22,668 nt of DNA from an uncultured Clostridium sp. (GTDB lineage: Bacteria > Bacillota > Clostridia > Clostridiales > Clostridiaceae), in the NCBI GenBank assembly GCA_934746785.1, contig CAKVFO010000047.1, positions 1 through 22,668 on the forward strand. The letters are read 5' to 3'. Both the position numbers and the translations under genes were made by a program. Shown one piece after another: positions 7,648-15,229 of the stretch (the stretch's first letter is position 1; each line of letters begins with the position of its first letter). The notes beneath the pieces are model-generated. The model worked only from the letters and a program-made list of their open reading frames with translations, was not told the origin of the DNA and did no database searches.

Positions 7648-7746
7648 ACGTATAGGAAATTATTTTGCTTTTAGAACCTTTTGCATGGCTTACAAAGTGG
7701 CTTCCTGCGCTGAAAAGCGTGGCGTCAGCCACTTTGTTCTTAAGAA
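7647..7746. repeat. Dispersed repeat with GC-rich palindrome
   Basis: The unit starts with AACGTATAGGAAATTA right after the speB terminator and continues with TTTTGCTTTTAGAACC. It then has a far more GC-rich palindrome: ACAAAGTGGCT (7692-7702) pairs perfectly with AGCCACTTTGT (7727-7737), and inside it CGCT-GAAA-AGCG (7708-7719) forms a second hairpin with a GNRA-type loop. TTCTTAAGAA (7737-7746) is a further palindrome. The first part recurs at 14221 (20 of 21 bases) and 21594. The palindrome encodes the tail of the convergent hydrolase gene. It resembles a REP/MITE-like element; the 3' boundary and family are not known to me. Confidence 0.65.
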
Positions 7747-8340
7747 GTTTCGTTCTGCTTCAATAACTTTTCTTAATTCATCAATTCCTCTAAAAACATC
7801 TTCATGAATATCTAGAGAGTGTCCAGCACCTTCTATATTAATTAACGTTGTATTCTTAATTGCTTTTATTTTATTTCTGCTGTCCAAGGAAAGTAGTGAA
7901 TCCTTAGTTCCAGTAATAACTAGTGAATTTTCTTCGATGCCCAAGTTAACTGTTTTATCTATGGGGCTTATGTAGATGTTAGTTAGATTTTTGCTTTTTA
8001 GTTGTTTGTTTAAGAAGGTTTGCAGTACAGTACCAATACTTTTTCCTATTATTAAAATATTTTTATATTTTATGTTTAAATACATATTTATTAATTCGGA
8101 AGTTTCATTTAAAAGAATTTTGAACTCATTAGGAAGGTTAAGTTTTTTACGGGCTATTTGGAATCCATATTCTATCTCTAATATATCATAGTTTAGTTCA
8201 TCAACTAGCTGTTTTGAGTAATTTAAATAAGGTCTTTCAAGATAATAAGCAATTCCAGGCAGGATTATGCATAGTGTGCCGCTGTTATTATCGGTAAACC
8301 TTCCATCAAGATTTACATCCCAATAAGATTTTAGTTTCAT
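7690..8340 (-). CDS. Small alpha/beta hydrolase with a repeat-encoded C-terminus
   Basis: A 216-aa protein starting at the ATG at 8340; AGGAGG at 8352-8357 is 11 nt upstream. A GTG at 8352 is in frame but lies inside the ribosome-binding site, so it is rejected. C-I-I-L-P-G-I near residue 25 looks like the oxyanion-hole strand. G-K-S-I-G (99-103) is a G-x-S-x-G nucleophile elbow with Ser101, followed by likely Asp147 (T-G-T-K-D) and His174 (G-A-G-H-S), so the catalytic triad appears intact. It could be an esterase, thioesterase or peptidase-like enzyme; the substrate is unknown. The last ~18 residues (F-L-R-T-K-W-L-T-P-R-F-S-A-Q-E-A-T-L) come from the GC-rich repeat at 7692-7746, so the original 3' end has probably been replaced. 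The gene converges on speB. Confidence 0.75.
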   Translation of the reverse strand: MKLKSYWDVNLDGRFTDNNSGTLCIILPGIAYYLERPYLNYSKQLVDELNYDILEIEYGFQIARKKLNLPNEFKILLNETSELINMYLNIKYKNILIIGKSIGTVLQTFLNKQLKSKNLTNIYISPIDKTVNLGIEENSLVITGTKDSLLSLDSRNKIKAIKNTTLINIEGAGHSLDIHEDVFRGIDELRKVIEAERNFLRTKWLTPRFSAQEATL

Positions 8341-8383
8341 ATTAATATACACCTCCTATTGTATAAATTAACCATTTAAATAA

Positions 8384-8412
8384 ATTATATTATTATATAT
8401 TTCAAAGTACAA
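8384..8412 (-). promoter_or_regulatory. SigA-type promoter of the hydrolase gene
   Basis: On the minus strand, TTGTAC (8407-8412), a 17-bp spacer and a perfect TATAAT (8384-8389) lie about 44 bp before the ATG at 8340. Confidence 0.65.
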
Positions 8413-8420
8413 ACCTTTTA

Positions 8421-8477
8421 TATTAAAAAAGATAAAATAATCTGCTATACTCGCAAATTGTTTTATCTTTTTTAATA
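8421..8477. terminator. Bidirectional rho-independent terminator
   Basis: A perfect 17-bp inverted repeat (8421-8437 with 8461-8477) has A6 on one side and T6 on the other, and a 23-nt loop. It can end transcription in either direction. It most likely ended transcription from the minus-strand GH3 pseudogene before the hydrolase promoter. Confidence 0.7.
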
Positions 8478-8759
8478 TGGCTGTATTCTTGAATTAAGTG
8501 ATAAATTAATCAAGCTATTGAAATATAGGTGAACTTCCTTTAAAATTAGTACCTAAATAAGGATGTTCATATTTTTGAAAATTCATCTAAGAAAAATTTG
8601 TAATTAAAATATACAATCTATACAAAATTCTAAGAATTTACGATTTAGAATTTTATCCTTCATTCCTGCATTCTAATAAAATTACGATTTCAGATATATT
8701 ATCAAAAGAAATACACCCTCATCCCCAAGTACACTTACTTTTACATTATAAATCTCTTT
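8478..8759. other. Non-coding stretch, possibly decayed coding sequence
   Basis: No intact gene is visible. It contains a perfect 10-bp inverted repeat, AAAATTCTAA (8624-8633) and TTAGAATTTT (8645-8654). The minus strand has short open stretches in different frames near 8660-8757 (for example E-I-Y-N-V-K-V-S-V-L-G-D and D-N-I-S-E-I-V-I-L-L-E), which look like frameshifted remains of a gene. I do not recognise it. Confidence 0.3.
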
Positions 8760-9943
8760 TTATAGACTATTTTCATTAATAATTGATAGTATTTTTTTCT
8801 TGCCAGTAACTACTCTAGGAACTTTGATTTGGTTTTTAGATACACCTTTTTTATATAGTGACTCTTTTATTTTTGAAAAAGTATTATGAGAAAGTAGAAT
8901 TATTTTAAGAGCAGCAAGTTTATTGTTTTTTCTAAAACGTTCTTAAGCAAGATTTGATTTTTGTAACTCTAAATCAAGGGTGTTTTCCAGAGCTTTTTTT
9001 ATAGAAGGAGAAATGGATTTATTAAATTCCATGTAGAAAACATATCTGCCAGGGGAAGTGGAATTATCAGCTATAGTTGTATAATCTGTTAGAGTAGTAT
9101 TAAATTTTCTTATAGTATTTTGTATAGCACTAGTTATATGCTCTTCAGTAGTTTTTTCGGAGGCCATATTAAGGATTTGATTTCTTCTATAAAGGAAGAT
9201 TACTTCAGGACAAGCATTAAATTCTTTATCTAATTGCTCAGCTCTTGATGCGTTAGGAGTTAGATAGGAATTTAACTTTTTACGCATTTTATCACTAATA
9301 TTAAGTTTTTTATTAATTCGTCCTTTTTTTATATCATCAACAAGATATTTATAGGAATATTCTAATTTTCTTAGTAAATCAAGAATATTTGAAATAAATA
9401 CTCCTGCAATATACATAAGTTTATTATCTCTTAATGCAAAAAGAAGGTGAAGATATAATGCAGTATTTTTATCTTTTACATACATTACTTCTATTGGAGA
9501 AGTGTACATGAAGGGCAAGATATGTTTTATAGCCTTCATTCCACCAGCAGTTGCAGAACATATTGGTATATCAGCAGGAGTATATGTTGTTGTAATCATA
9601 TCAGAAATTAATAAACCTCTTTCATAACTCCACTTTTCTTTAAAGTTTTCATAAGCAAATTTTTGTAATAGTATTCCCATATATTTAGATGATGTTAATC
9701 GGCTTTTTTTAGTTACGGGTATTAACTTTTGCTTTCCAGTAGTTCCAGAGGTGTGACAAAAATATTCTATATTATCTTTAAAAAGCACATGTTTTTCTCC
9801 AAGGGCTATTTTTTGAATATAAGTATCGTAAAAGCTATATTCAGTTAGTGGAAAGGATTTTTTGTCTGCTTTATAAAATTTTTCTCAACCAATATACCAG
9901 CAGTAAGAAGTGATTTATACATTAATTTATTTATAAGAGACAT
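8760..9943 (-). pseudogene. Broken GH3-family acyl-adenylate/amido synthetase gene
   Basis: Starts at the minus-strand ATG at 9943 (M-S-L-I-N-K-L-M-Y-K-S-L-L) and shifts frame at a run of five A's around 9890. It continues as an open frame at 9788-8943 and, past a TAA at 8943-8945, carries on in the same frame to a stop at 8760. The T-S-G-T-T-G-K-Q-K-L-I-P-V-T motif is the ATP-binding signature of GH3 proteins, which form acyl-adenylates and conjugate them to amino acids. F-L-Y-R-R-N-Q-I-L-N-M-A-S-E-K-T-T-E-E-H and the terminal K-N-Q-I-K-V-P-R-V-V are also family features. Total coding is about 394 codons against 500-600 for the family. The missing part lies between about L-D-K-E-F and N-A-C-P-E-V, so the second half of the adenylation site is gone. 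Three independent lesions argue for an old, non-functional gene. Confidence 0.8.
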
Positions 9944-10027
9944 TGTTAACGTATCCTTATTAGTATTTATAGAATTATTATATGAATTAAATATATAATT
10001 TGTTTAATTTAAATTTTTATTAATATT

Positions 10028-10122
10028 CTGAAAACATAAGTTATATATTGTATAGATGATACTTAAAAGAAAGGCCGATTATACTTATTAATTTCACGAG
10101 TAGTAAACCATTACATGTGAAA
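10028..10122 (+). promoter_or_regulatory. Possible promoter and inverted repeat upstream of the ABC importer
   Basis: CTGAAA (10028-10033), 17 bp, TATAGA (10051-10056) is a modest promoter. Downstream, TTTCAC (10092-10097) and GTGAAA (10117-10122) form an inverted repeat in the leader, ending about 18 nt before the start codon. It could be an operator for a sugar-responsive regulator; no such gene is present here. Confidence 0.35.
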
Positions 10123-10139
10123 AGTTTGGAGGGATATTA

Positions 10140-11492
10140 ATGAAGATTAAAAAGTTGTTAGCTATGGTATTGACAACAGTTATGATTGGAGGTATAGCAG
10201 TAGGCTGTGGTGATAATAAGTCATCAGGAAAAAGTGAAGATGAAATATATTTCTTAAATTTTAAACCTGAAATTGCAGATGTATATGATAGTATAGCTAA
10301 AGATTATGAGGCAGAAACAGGGGTTAAAGTAAAGGTGGAAACTGCAGCTAGTGGTAACTATGAACAGACATTAAAATCAGAGATGGCTAAATCGGATGCA
10401 CCAACTATATTCCAAATCAATGGACCGGTTGGGTATGGAAATTGGAAAGATTATTGCGCAGATTTAAGTGGTATCGATTTATATAATGATCTATTAGATA
10501 AGAGCCTTGCAGTTAAAGAGGGCGATGGAGTATATGGAATTCCATATACAATGGAGGGGTATGGAATTATATATAATGATGCAATTATGCAAAAATATAT
10601 TACTCTTACCAATAAAAAGACTGATATAAAAACAGTTGATGATATAAAGAATTTTGCAAAATTAAAAGAAGTTGTTGAAGATATGCAGACAAATAAGGAT
10701 ACACTAGGAATCCAAGGTGTGTTTGCATCAACATCAATGTCTAGTGGTAATAGATGGAGATGGGATACTCATTTAGCTAATCTTCCTTTATATTATGAAT
10801 TTAATGAAAACGCAGGAGATAAATCTCCTTTAAATATTGGATTGGATGCAAAAACTATAGATTTTAAATATGCTGATAAGTATAAAAATGTTTTTGATTT
10901 ATATATAGATAATTCTTGTACCCAAAGAGGTATTCTTGGTAGCAAGAGTGTAGATGATTCAATGGCAGACTTTGCTTTAGGAAATTGTGCAATGGTTCAG
11001 AATGGAAATTGGGCATGGTCTCAGATTAAAGAAGTTCAAGGTAATGTAGTAAAAGAAAATGATATTAAGTTCTTACCTATTTATACAGGTGTAGATAAAG
11101 AAGAAAATCAAGGAATATGTATAGGTACTGAAAATTATTTGTCTATCAATAAAAAGGTATCTGATAAAAAACAAAAAGCATCTATAGATTTTATTAATTG
11201 GTTATTTACAAGTGAAAAAGGTAAGAAATATGTTGTTAATGATTTAGGTTTTATAGCTCCATTTAATGCATTTAAGGAAGATGAAAAACCTTCAGATCCA
11301 TTATCAAGGGAAGTAACAAATTGGATGAATAAAAATAACATCAAGAATGTAAATTGGATATTTCAATCATTTCCTAGTGAAAACTTTAAAACAAAGTTTA
11401 GTGATTCTTTATTAGAATATGTTCAAGGAACAAAGGATTGGACATATGTTGAAAAAACAGTTAAAGATACTTGGGCTTCTGAAAAGAAATAA
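10140..11492 (+). CDS. Sugar-type ABC transporter substrate-binding lipoprotein
   Basis: A 450-aa extracellular solute-binding protein (family 1). It starts with a lipoprotein signal: M-K-I-K-K, a hydrophobic stretch and the lipobox A-V-G-C with Cys23 as the lipid-attached residue, then a flexible Ser/Lys-rich linker. The mature part shows features of carbohydrate-binding members: a first strand E-I-Y-F-L-N-F-K-P-E, D-A-P-T-I-F-Q-I-N-G near residue 85, G-I-P-Y-T-M-E-G-Y-G-I-I-Y-N near residue 137, and G-N-C-A-M-V-Q-N-G-N-W-A-W in the second lobe. A GGAGGG ribosome-binding site precedes the ATG. The two permeases follow, separated by an intercistronic hairpin. The ligand is not identifiable; no glycosidase or sugar kinase lies nearby. 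Confidence 0.9.
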   Translation: MKIKKLLAMVLTTVMIGGIAVGCGDNKSSGKSEDEIYFLNFKPEIADVYDSIAKDYEAETGVKVKVETAASGNYEQTLKSEMAKSDAPTIFQINGPVGYGNWKDYCADLSGIDLYNDLLDKSLAVKEGDGVYGIPYTMEGYGIIYNDAIMQKYITLTNKKTDIKTVDDIKNFAKLKEVVEDMQTNKDTLGIQGVFASTSMSSGNRWRWDTHLANLPLYYEFNENAGDKSPLNIGLDAKTIDFKYADKYKNVFDLYIDNSCTQRGILGSKSVDDSMADFALGNCAMVQNGNWAWSQIKEVQGNVVKENDIKFLPIYTGVDKEENQGICIGTENYLSINKKVSDKKQKASIDFINWLFTSEKGKKYVVNDLGFIAPFNAFKEDEKPSDPLSREVTNWMNKNNIKNVNWIFQSFPSENFKTKFSDSLLEYVQGTKDWTYVEKTVKDTWASEKK

Positions 11493-11503
11493 TAATTTGT
11501 ATG

Positions 11504-11534
11504 AGGCTGCTACATTAATTTAATGTGGCAGTCT
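11504..11534 (+). terminator. Intercistronic hairpin (partial terminator or mRNA-stabilising element)
   Basis: CTGCTACATTAA (11507-11518) and TTAATGTGGCAG (11520-11531) form a long stem with one G-U pair, extended by AGG/TCT. Only a weak T-run follows. Such hairpins after binding-protein genes commonly lower permease expression relative to the binding protein or protect the upstream mRNA; that role is inferred here. Confidence 0.6.
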
Positions 11535-11556
11535 TTAAATAAAGGGAGGGGAAAAA

Positions 11557-12399
11557 ATGCAGAAGATTTTAAAAAAATATTTTGGTGTATTTGTACTTCC
11601 AATATTAGTAGCTTTTTTAATATCTTTTTTGATTCCATTTATTATGGGAGTATACTTATCTTTTACTAAGTTTACAACAGTAACAGATGCAAAATTTATA
11701 GGGTTTGGAAATTATGTTGAAGCTTTTGCTAATGAAGATTTTATTAATGCATTAGTATTTACTGTGAAATTTGCTGTAGTATCAGTAATTACAATTAATG
11801 TTATAGCTTTTGCATTAGCTTATCTTTTAACAAGAGCATTAAAGGGTACTAATATTTTTAGAACTATATTTTTTATGCCAAATCTAATTGGAGGAATAGT
11901 TTTAGGTTATATATGGCAGATAGTTTTAAATGGTATTTTATATAAGTTTGGAGTTAATTTAACCTATGATCCTAAGTATGGATTTTGGGGGCTTGTACTC
12001 TTAATGAATTGGCAAATGATTGGTTATATGATGATTATTTATATTGCAGGAATTCAAAATATACCTACTGAGCTTATTGAAGCAGCTAAGATAGATGGAG
12101 CTTCACCTTTTACAATTTTAAAAAAGGTAACCATTCCATTAGTTATGCCTTCTGTAACAATTTGTTTATTTCTTACTTTATCAAATTGTTTTAAGTTGTT
12201 TGATCAAAATTTAGCTCTTACAGATGGAGCACCATCTGGAGGAACTTCAATGCTTGCGTTAGATATTTATAAGACGTTTTATAGTAGAGTTGGATGGGAA
12301 GGAGTAGGACAAGCAAAGGCAGTAATATTCTTCTTGATAGTAGCTGCACTTATGCTTATTCAGCTTAAATTTACTAGAAAAAAGGAGGTTGAAAACTAA
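11557..12399 (+). CDS. ABC transporter permease, MalF/UgpA type
   Basis: A 280-aa integral membrane protein with about six hydrophobic segments. The conserved permease loop is E-L-I-E-A-A-K-I-D-G-A-S-P-F around residues 172-185, matching the E-A-A-x-x-D-G-A motif that contacts the ATPase. A G-x-x-N-Y segment (G-F-G-N-Y-V-E-A-F) near residue 50 is typical of sugar permeases. AAGGGAGGGG lies upstream of the ATG. The stop shares one base with the next permease start, indicating translational coupling. It forms the membrane channel with the gene at 12399. The window has no ATPase, so a shared MsmX/UgpC-like ATPase elsewhere is expected. Confidence 0.9.
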   Translation: MQKILKKYFGVFVLPILVAFLISFLIPFIMGVYLSFTKFTTVTDAKFIGFGNYVEAFANEDFINALVFTVKFAVVSVITINVIAFALAYLLTRALKGTNIFRTIFFMPNLIGGIVLGYIWQIVLNGILYKFGVNLTYDPKYGFWGLVLLMNWQMIGYMMIIYIAGIQNIPTELIEAAKIDGASPFTILKKVTIPLVMPSVTICLFLTLSNCFKLFDQNLALTDGAPSGGTSMLALDIYKTFYSRVGWEGVGQAKAVIFFLIVAALMLIQLKFTRKKEVEN

Positions 12400-13229
12400 T
12401 GCAAAATAAGAAAAAGAACATACCGCTATATATAACATTGATAATTTTAGCAGTTGCTTTTTTAACTCCAATAGGAATAGTAGTTTTAAATTCTTTTAAA
12501 GGGAAGCTATATATAAGTACATCTCCTTTTTCATTTATAGATGGTGAAAATTTTGCTGGTATTGAAAATTATATGAATGGTATAGAGAAAACAGGATTTT
12601 TAAGTGCTTTTGGATGGTCTTTATTTATAACTATTTTATCTACTATAGCAATTGTATTTTTTGCATCTATGGCAGCATGGTATATAACAAGAGTTAAATC
12701 CAAATTTACAATAGCACTTTATTATATATTTGTATTTTCTATGATAGTACCATTTCAAATGGTTATGTTCACAATGACTAAAACTGCTAATATGCTTCAT
12801 TTAGATAATCCTATAGGAATAATAGTTTTATATTTAGGTTTTGGAGCAGGCCTTTCTATTTTTATGTTTTCAGGATTTGTTAAATCAATACCTTTAGAAA
12901 TAGAAGAAGCAGCGTTGATAGATGGATGTTCACCTATTCAAACTTTCTTTTTAGTAGTTTTTCCTATGTTAAAGCCTATATATATAACAGTATCTATCTT
13001 AAATGTAATGTGGATTTGGAATGATTATTTACTTCCTTATTTAGTTATAGGAAGCAATTATAAAACAATTCCAGTAGCAGTACAGTATTTGCGTGGTGGA
13101 TATGGTGCTGTTGATATGGGGGCTATGATGGGATTGTTGGTTCTTGCAATCATACCTATAGTAATATTCTATTTAGTATGTCAAAAGTATATTATTAAAG
13201 GAATTGCAGCTGGTGCAGTTAAGGGATAA
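12399..13229 (+). CDS. ABC transporter permease, MalG/UgpE type
   Basis: A 276-aa membrane protein of the MalG class. It has six predicted helices and the coupling motif L-E-I-E-E-A-A-L-I-D-G-C-S-P-I around residues 167-181. V-L-N-S-F-K near the N-terminus and W-I-W-N-D-Y-L-L-P near residue 205 are both usual in this family. AAGGAGG at the end of the upstream gene serves as its ribosome-binding site. It pairs with the MalF-type permease and the lipoprotein to import a carbohydrate or similar solute. It is the last gene of the operon and is followed by a terminator. Confidence 0.9.
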   Translation: MQNKKKNIPLYITLIILAVAFLTPIGIVVLNSFKGKLYISTSPFSFIDGENFAGIENYMNGIEKTGFLSAFGWSLFITILSTIAIVFFASMAAWYITRVKSKFTIALYYIFVFSMIVPFQMVMFTMTKTANMLHLDNPIGIIVLYLGFGAGLSIFMFSGFVKSIPLEIEEAALIDGCSPIQTFFLVVFPMLKPIYITVSILNVMWIWNDYLLPYLVIGSNYKTIPVAVQYLRGGYGAVDMGAMMGLLVLAIIPIVIFYLVCQKYIIKGIAAGAVKG

Positions 13230-13238
13230 AGAAAAAAT

Positions 13239-13276
13239 GCTATTCTAGTTTTTTATGCTAGAATAGCTATTCTTTT
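13239..13276 (+). terminator. Rho-independent terminator after the ABC importer
   Basis: GCTATTCTAG (13239-13248) pairs perfectly with CTAGAATAGC (13258-13267) around a 9-nt loop, and a TATTCTTTT tail follows. A weaker form of the dispersed motif (GTATATAGAAAT, 13278-13289) comes directly after it. Confidence 0.8.
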
Positions 13277-13338
13277 AGTATATAGAAATCTATAATTTAT
13301 ATGCGTGAATTTCTCTTTCAAAAAACTCTCTAGATGTC

Positions 13339-13367
13339 TTAACAAATTATGAGAAGTATATTATATT
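13339..13367 (+). promoter_or_regulatory. SigA-type promoter of the Tim44-like gene
   Basis: TTAACA (13339-13344), a 17-bp spacer and TATATT (13362-13367) each differ from consensus by one base. The start codon is about 46 bp downstream of the -10. Confidence 0.6.
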
Positions 13368-13413
13368 ACATTATATAGAAAAAATAGGAGTTATGTGAAG
13401 GAGGCGGAAGTTT

Positions 13414-14190
13414 ATGAAGAAAAAAAGAGTTTTAGTAGTGCTTTTTTGTATAGTATTTTTAATGCAATGTTCTACTTTAGCTTTTGCAAGAGCTGGAGGA
13501 GGTGGAAGCAGTTCATCAGGTGGAGGAGGAACAGCTGTGTCTAGCAGCAGCAATACTAGAAGAGGATATTATGGAGGATCAGGAGTCAGAGGAAGCCTAA
13601 TAGAATATATTATAGGAAGTTTGTTAATACCATCAGTAGTATATGTCATAAGACGAGGAAATGTATTGGTAATAAAAGTTAAGACTACGGGAAAGTATAT
13701 AAAAACTAAAAGAATAATTTTAAATTTAAAAAGAAAAAATAATATATATTCTAAAAAAGATTTGAACAGGAATGTAGAGAATATATATTTTGATTTACAG
13801 GAAGCCTGGACTAATATGGATTATACTCACGTTAAGGAATATATGAGCGAAGATTTATATATAATGCATAAGGTTAAGTTAGGGTGGATGGCTGTAAATA
13901 AACAACAAAATATTTTACAAAAAATAAAATTGTTATCAGCTAAACCGATAGGAATACAGCATTATTTGGATTCTTCTAAAGATGTAGTCTGGTTTTATAT
14001 AAAAGGTTCTATGATAGATTATATTATAAATAGTGAAACAAAAGAAGTGATAGATGGCTCAACATGGCCTAAAAGATTTATAGAATATTGGAGGTTTGTA
14101 AGAAAAGATGGTAGATGGGTTATAGATAAGATATCTCAGATAGATGAAATAGATATAGATAGAGAAATACCTATTTATATAGAAGTGTAA
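13414..14190 (+). CDS. Secreted or membrane-anchored Tim44-like domain protein
   Basis: A 258-aa protein of three parts. Residues 1-26 are a signal peptide ending A-F-A-R-A. Residues 27-60 are a Gly/Ser-rich low-complexity segment (A-G-G-G-G-S-S-S-S-G-G-G-G), followed by a hydrophobic stretch around 62-80 (I-E-Y-I-I-G-S-L-L-I-P-S-V-V-Y-V-I) that may be a membrane anchor. The C-terminal part, about 120-250, resembles the Tim44-like fold: L-Q-E-A-W-T-N-M-D-Y-T-H-V-K-E-Y-M-S-E-D-L-Y near its start and E-Y-W-R-F-V-R-K-D-G-R-W-V at its end. Bacterial proteins of this type are of unknown function. A strong GGAGGCGG site precedes the ATG. The gene seems to be a single transcription unit. Confidence 0.65.
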   Translation: MKKKRVLVVLFCIVFLMQCSTLAFARAGGGGSSSSGGGGTAVSSSSNTRRGYYGGSGVRGSLIEYIIGSLLIPSVVYVIRRGNVLVIKVKTTGKYIKTKRIILNLKRKNNIYSKKDLNRNVENIYFDLQEAWTNMDYTHVKEYMSEDLYIMHKVKLGWMAVNKQQNILQKIKLLSAKPIGIQHYLDSSKDVVWFYIKGSMIDYIINSETKEVIDGSTWPKRFIEYWRFVRKDGRWVIDKISQIDEIDIDREIPIYIEV

Positions 14191-14220
14191 GAGATGGAGG
14201 AGAAAAGTGTATTTGATAAA

Positions 14221-14241
14221 AATTTGCTTTTAGAACCTTTT
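14221..14241 (+). repeat. Fragment of the dispersed repeat
   Basis: AATTTGCTTTTAGAACCTTT and the following T match 7662-7682 at 20 of 21 bases, so this is a second, partial copy of the element downstream of speB. It lacks the leading GTATAGG motif and the GC-rich palindrome. Confidence 0.6.
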
Positions 14242-14298
14242 ATTTAGAAAAAAGATGAAGTTAAGTTTAATCCACTTTGAACTATTAAAAGAATAAAT

Positions 14299-14345
14299 TT
14301 AAATAAAAGTCAATGCTTTTATTTAATAGGGTTTAGTTGTATAAT
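14299..14345 (+). promoter_or_regulatory. Hairpin followed by a -10 element, upstream of the 14377 gene
   Basis: TTAAATAAAAG (14299-14309) pairs perfectly with CTTTTATTTAA (14316-14326) around a 6-nt loop. It could terminate transcription of the Tim44-like gene or act as an operator. TATAAT at 14340-14345 is a perfect -10 without a convincing -35. Confidence 0.4.
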
Positions 14346-14376
14346 AGTAAAAAATAAACATAAGATGGTGGTTGTG

Positions 14377-15051
14377 ATGAACTTTAAGATAATATGTGAT
14401 AATAAAGACATTGAATTTACAAATAACTATCCAGCTCTAGCTTTTTCTGATGATGATTATAAAAATTTTTATCGTGTTAGAGATAATATTATAGAGGTTA
14501 ATTATTTGAACTTTGAAGATATTAATGAAAAAAGAGATTTTTGCAGAAGGTTTAAAACTATTTTTTTAATACTTAAATCAATCGATAAGTGCGATATTAA
14601 AAAGTTAGAAGAGATTTTAGCTCATGATAATGTTATAGTTGGAGTTAGGAATAATAATGCTTATATCAATAATAAAAAAGTAATTACGTTTAAAGGTATT
14701 AATGAAAAAATAAATGTAGAAGCATTAGTAGATATGTTTTCTAATAGAGATATTTTAAGTAAGGTAAAAAATAAAGGTAATAGTTCATCAATGATACTAG
14801 GACATGAATCTTTAACGAATTCAGTGGGAAAGATTTTGAATAATGTTTTGAATAATTTTAAGTATATAGATAATTATAAAGAGTACATAATGTATTTATA
14901 TTCTGATAAGGAATTTAATCTTCAAGAAACTGCTTATTTAGAAGATTTATTAAGAGAATATTCATATGGAACAAGAAAAATAGAGATAAAACAAATTAAT
15001 GATGATGGAATTAAAGATAATGTATTTTACTCAATATTGGCTACTAGATAA
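14377..15051 (+). CDS. Unrecognised 224-aa protein; tail faintly like the FtsZ C-terminal domain
   Basis: I do not recognise this protein with confidence. GGTGG at 14367-14371 is well placed for the ATG at 14377, so the in-frame ATG at 14365 is rejected. The protein is soluble, rich in Asn, Asp, Lys and Ile, with no signal peptide or membrane segment. The last ~70 residues include E-F-N-L-Q-E-T-A-Y-L-E-D-L-L and end I-N-D-D-G-I-K-D-N-V-F-Y-S-I-L-A-T-R. The order L-x-E, then D-D-x-x-x-D-x-V, then V-I-A-T-G is seen at the end of the FtsZ C-terminal domain, which prompts the comparison. No GTP-binding G-G-G-T-G-S/T-G motif is present, so it is not an active FtsZ. It is a lone gene between a possible promoter and a strong terminator. 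Confidence 0.5.
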   Translation: MNFKIICDNKDIEFTNNYPALAFSDDDYKNFYRVRDNIIEVNYLNFEDINEKRDFCRRFKTIFLILKSIDKCDIKKLEEILAHDNVIVGVRNNNAYINNKKVITFKGINEKINVEALVDMFSNRDILSKVKNKGNSSSMILGHESLTNSVGKILNNVLNNFKYIDNYKEYIMYLYSDKEFNLQETAYLEDLLREYSYGTRKIEIKQINDDGIKDNVFYSILATR

Positions 15052-15058
15052 TTAGAGG

Positions 15059-15097
15059 CTGTTTAAAATTATAGAAATAGTTTTAAACAGTTTTTTT
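15059..15097 (+). terminator. Rho-independent terminator after the 14377 gene
   Basis: CTGTTTAAAA (15059-15068) pairs perfectly with TTTTAAACAG (15081-15090), followed by seven T's. The dispersed motif starts at the next base. Confidence 0.9.
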
Positions 15098-15135
15098 AAC
15101 GTATAGGAAAATTAAAACTTTTTGAAAGGAACACT
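15098..15135 (+). repeat. Post-terminator dispersed motif, copy at 15098
   Basis: AACGTATAGGAAAATTAAAA is followed by CTTTTTGAAAGGAACACTAATTA. The copy at 22594 matches closely through AAATTAAAA-CTTTTT-GA(A/G)AGG, well beyond the 13-base core, so the two share ancestry rather than chance similarity. Confidence 0.65.
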
Positions 15136-15186
15136 AATTATATTTACTTAAATAAATTAAATAATTATTTTTTAATTTAAATAAGA

Positions 15187-15229
15187 TTGTAGATATATGT
15201 CGTTTAATATAAAATATGCTTGTCTACAA
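15187..15229 (+). promoter_or_regulatory. Candidate control region of the AEC carrier gene
   Basis: TTGTAGA (15187-15193) and TCTACAA (15223-15229) form an inverted repeat around an AT-rich core with TATAAA at 15208-15213. A promoter with TTGTAG as -35 would have a short 15-bp spacer. The repeat could be a binding site for the response regulator encoded at 19089; this is inference. Confidence 0.3.

Noticed and set aside
13495..13550. Gly/Ser-codon repeats that look like a tandem repeat
   Set aside because: Simple low-complexity coding sequence, with no regular period or spacer.
13371..13553. Minus-strand open frame with a proline-rich segment
   Set aside because: It is the complement of the Gly/Ser-rich coding stretch of the Tim44-like gene.
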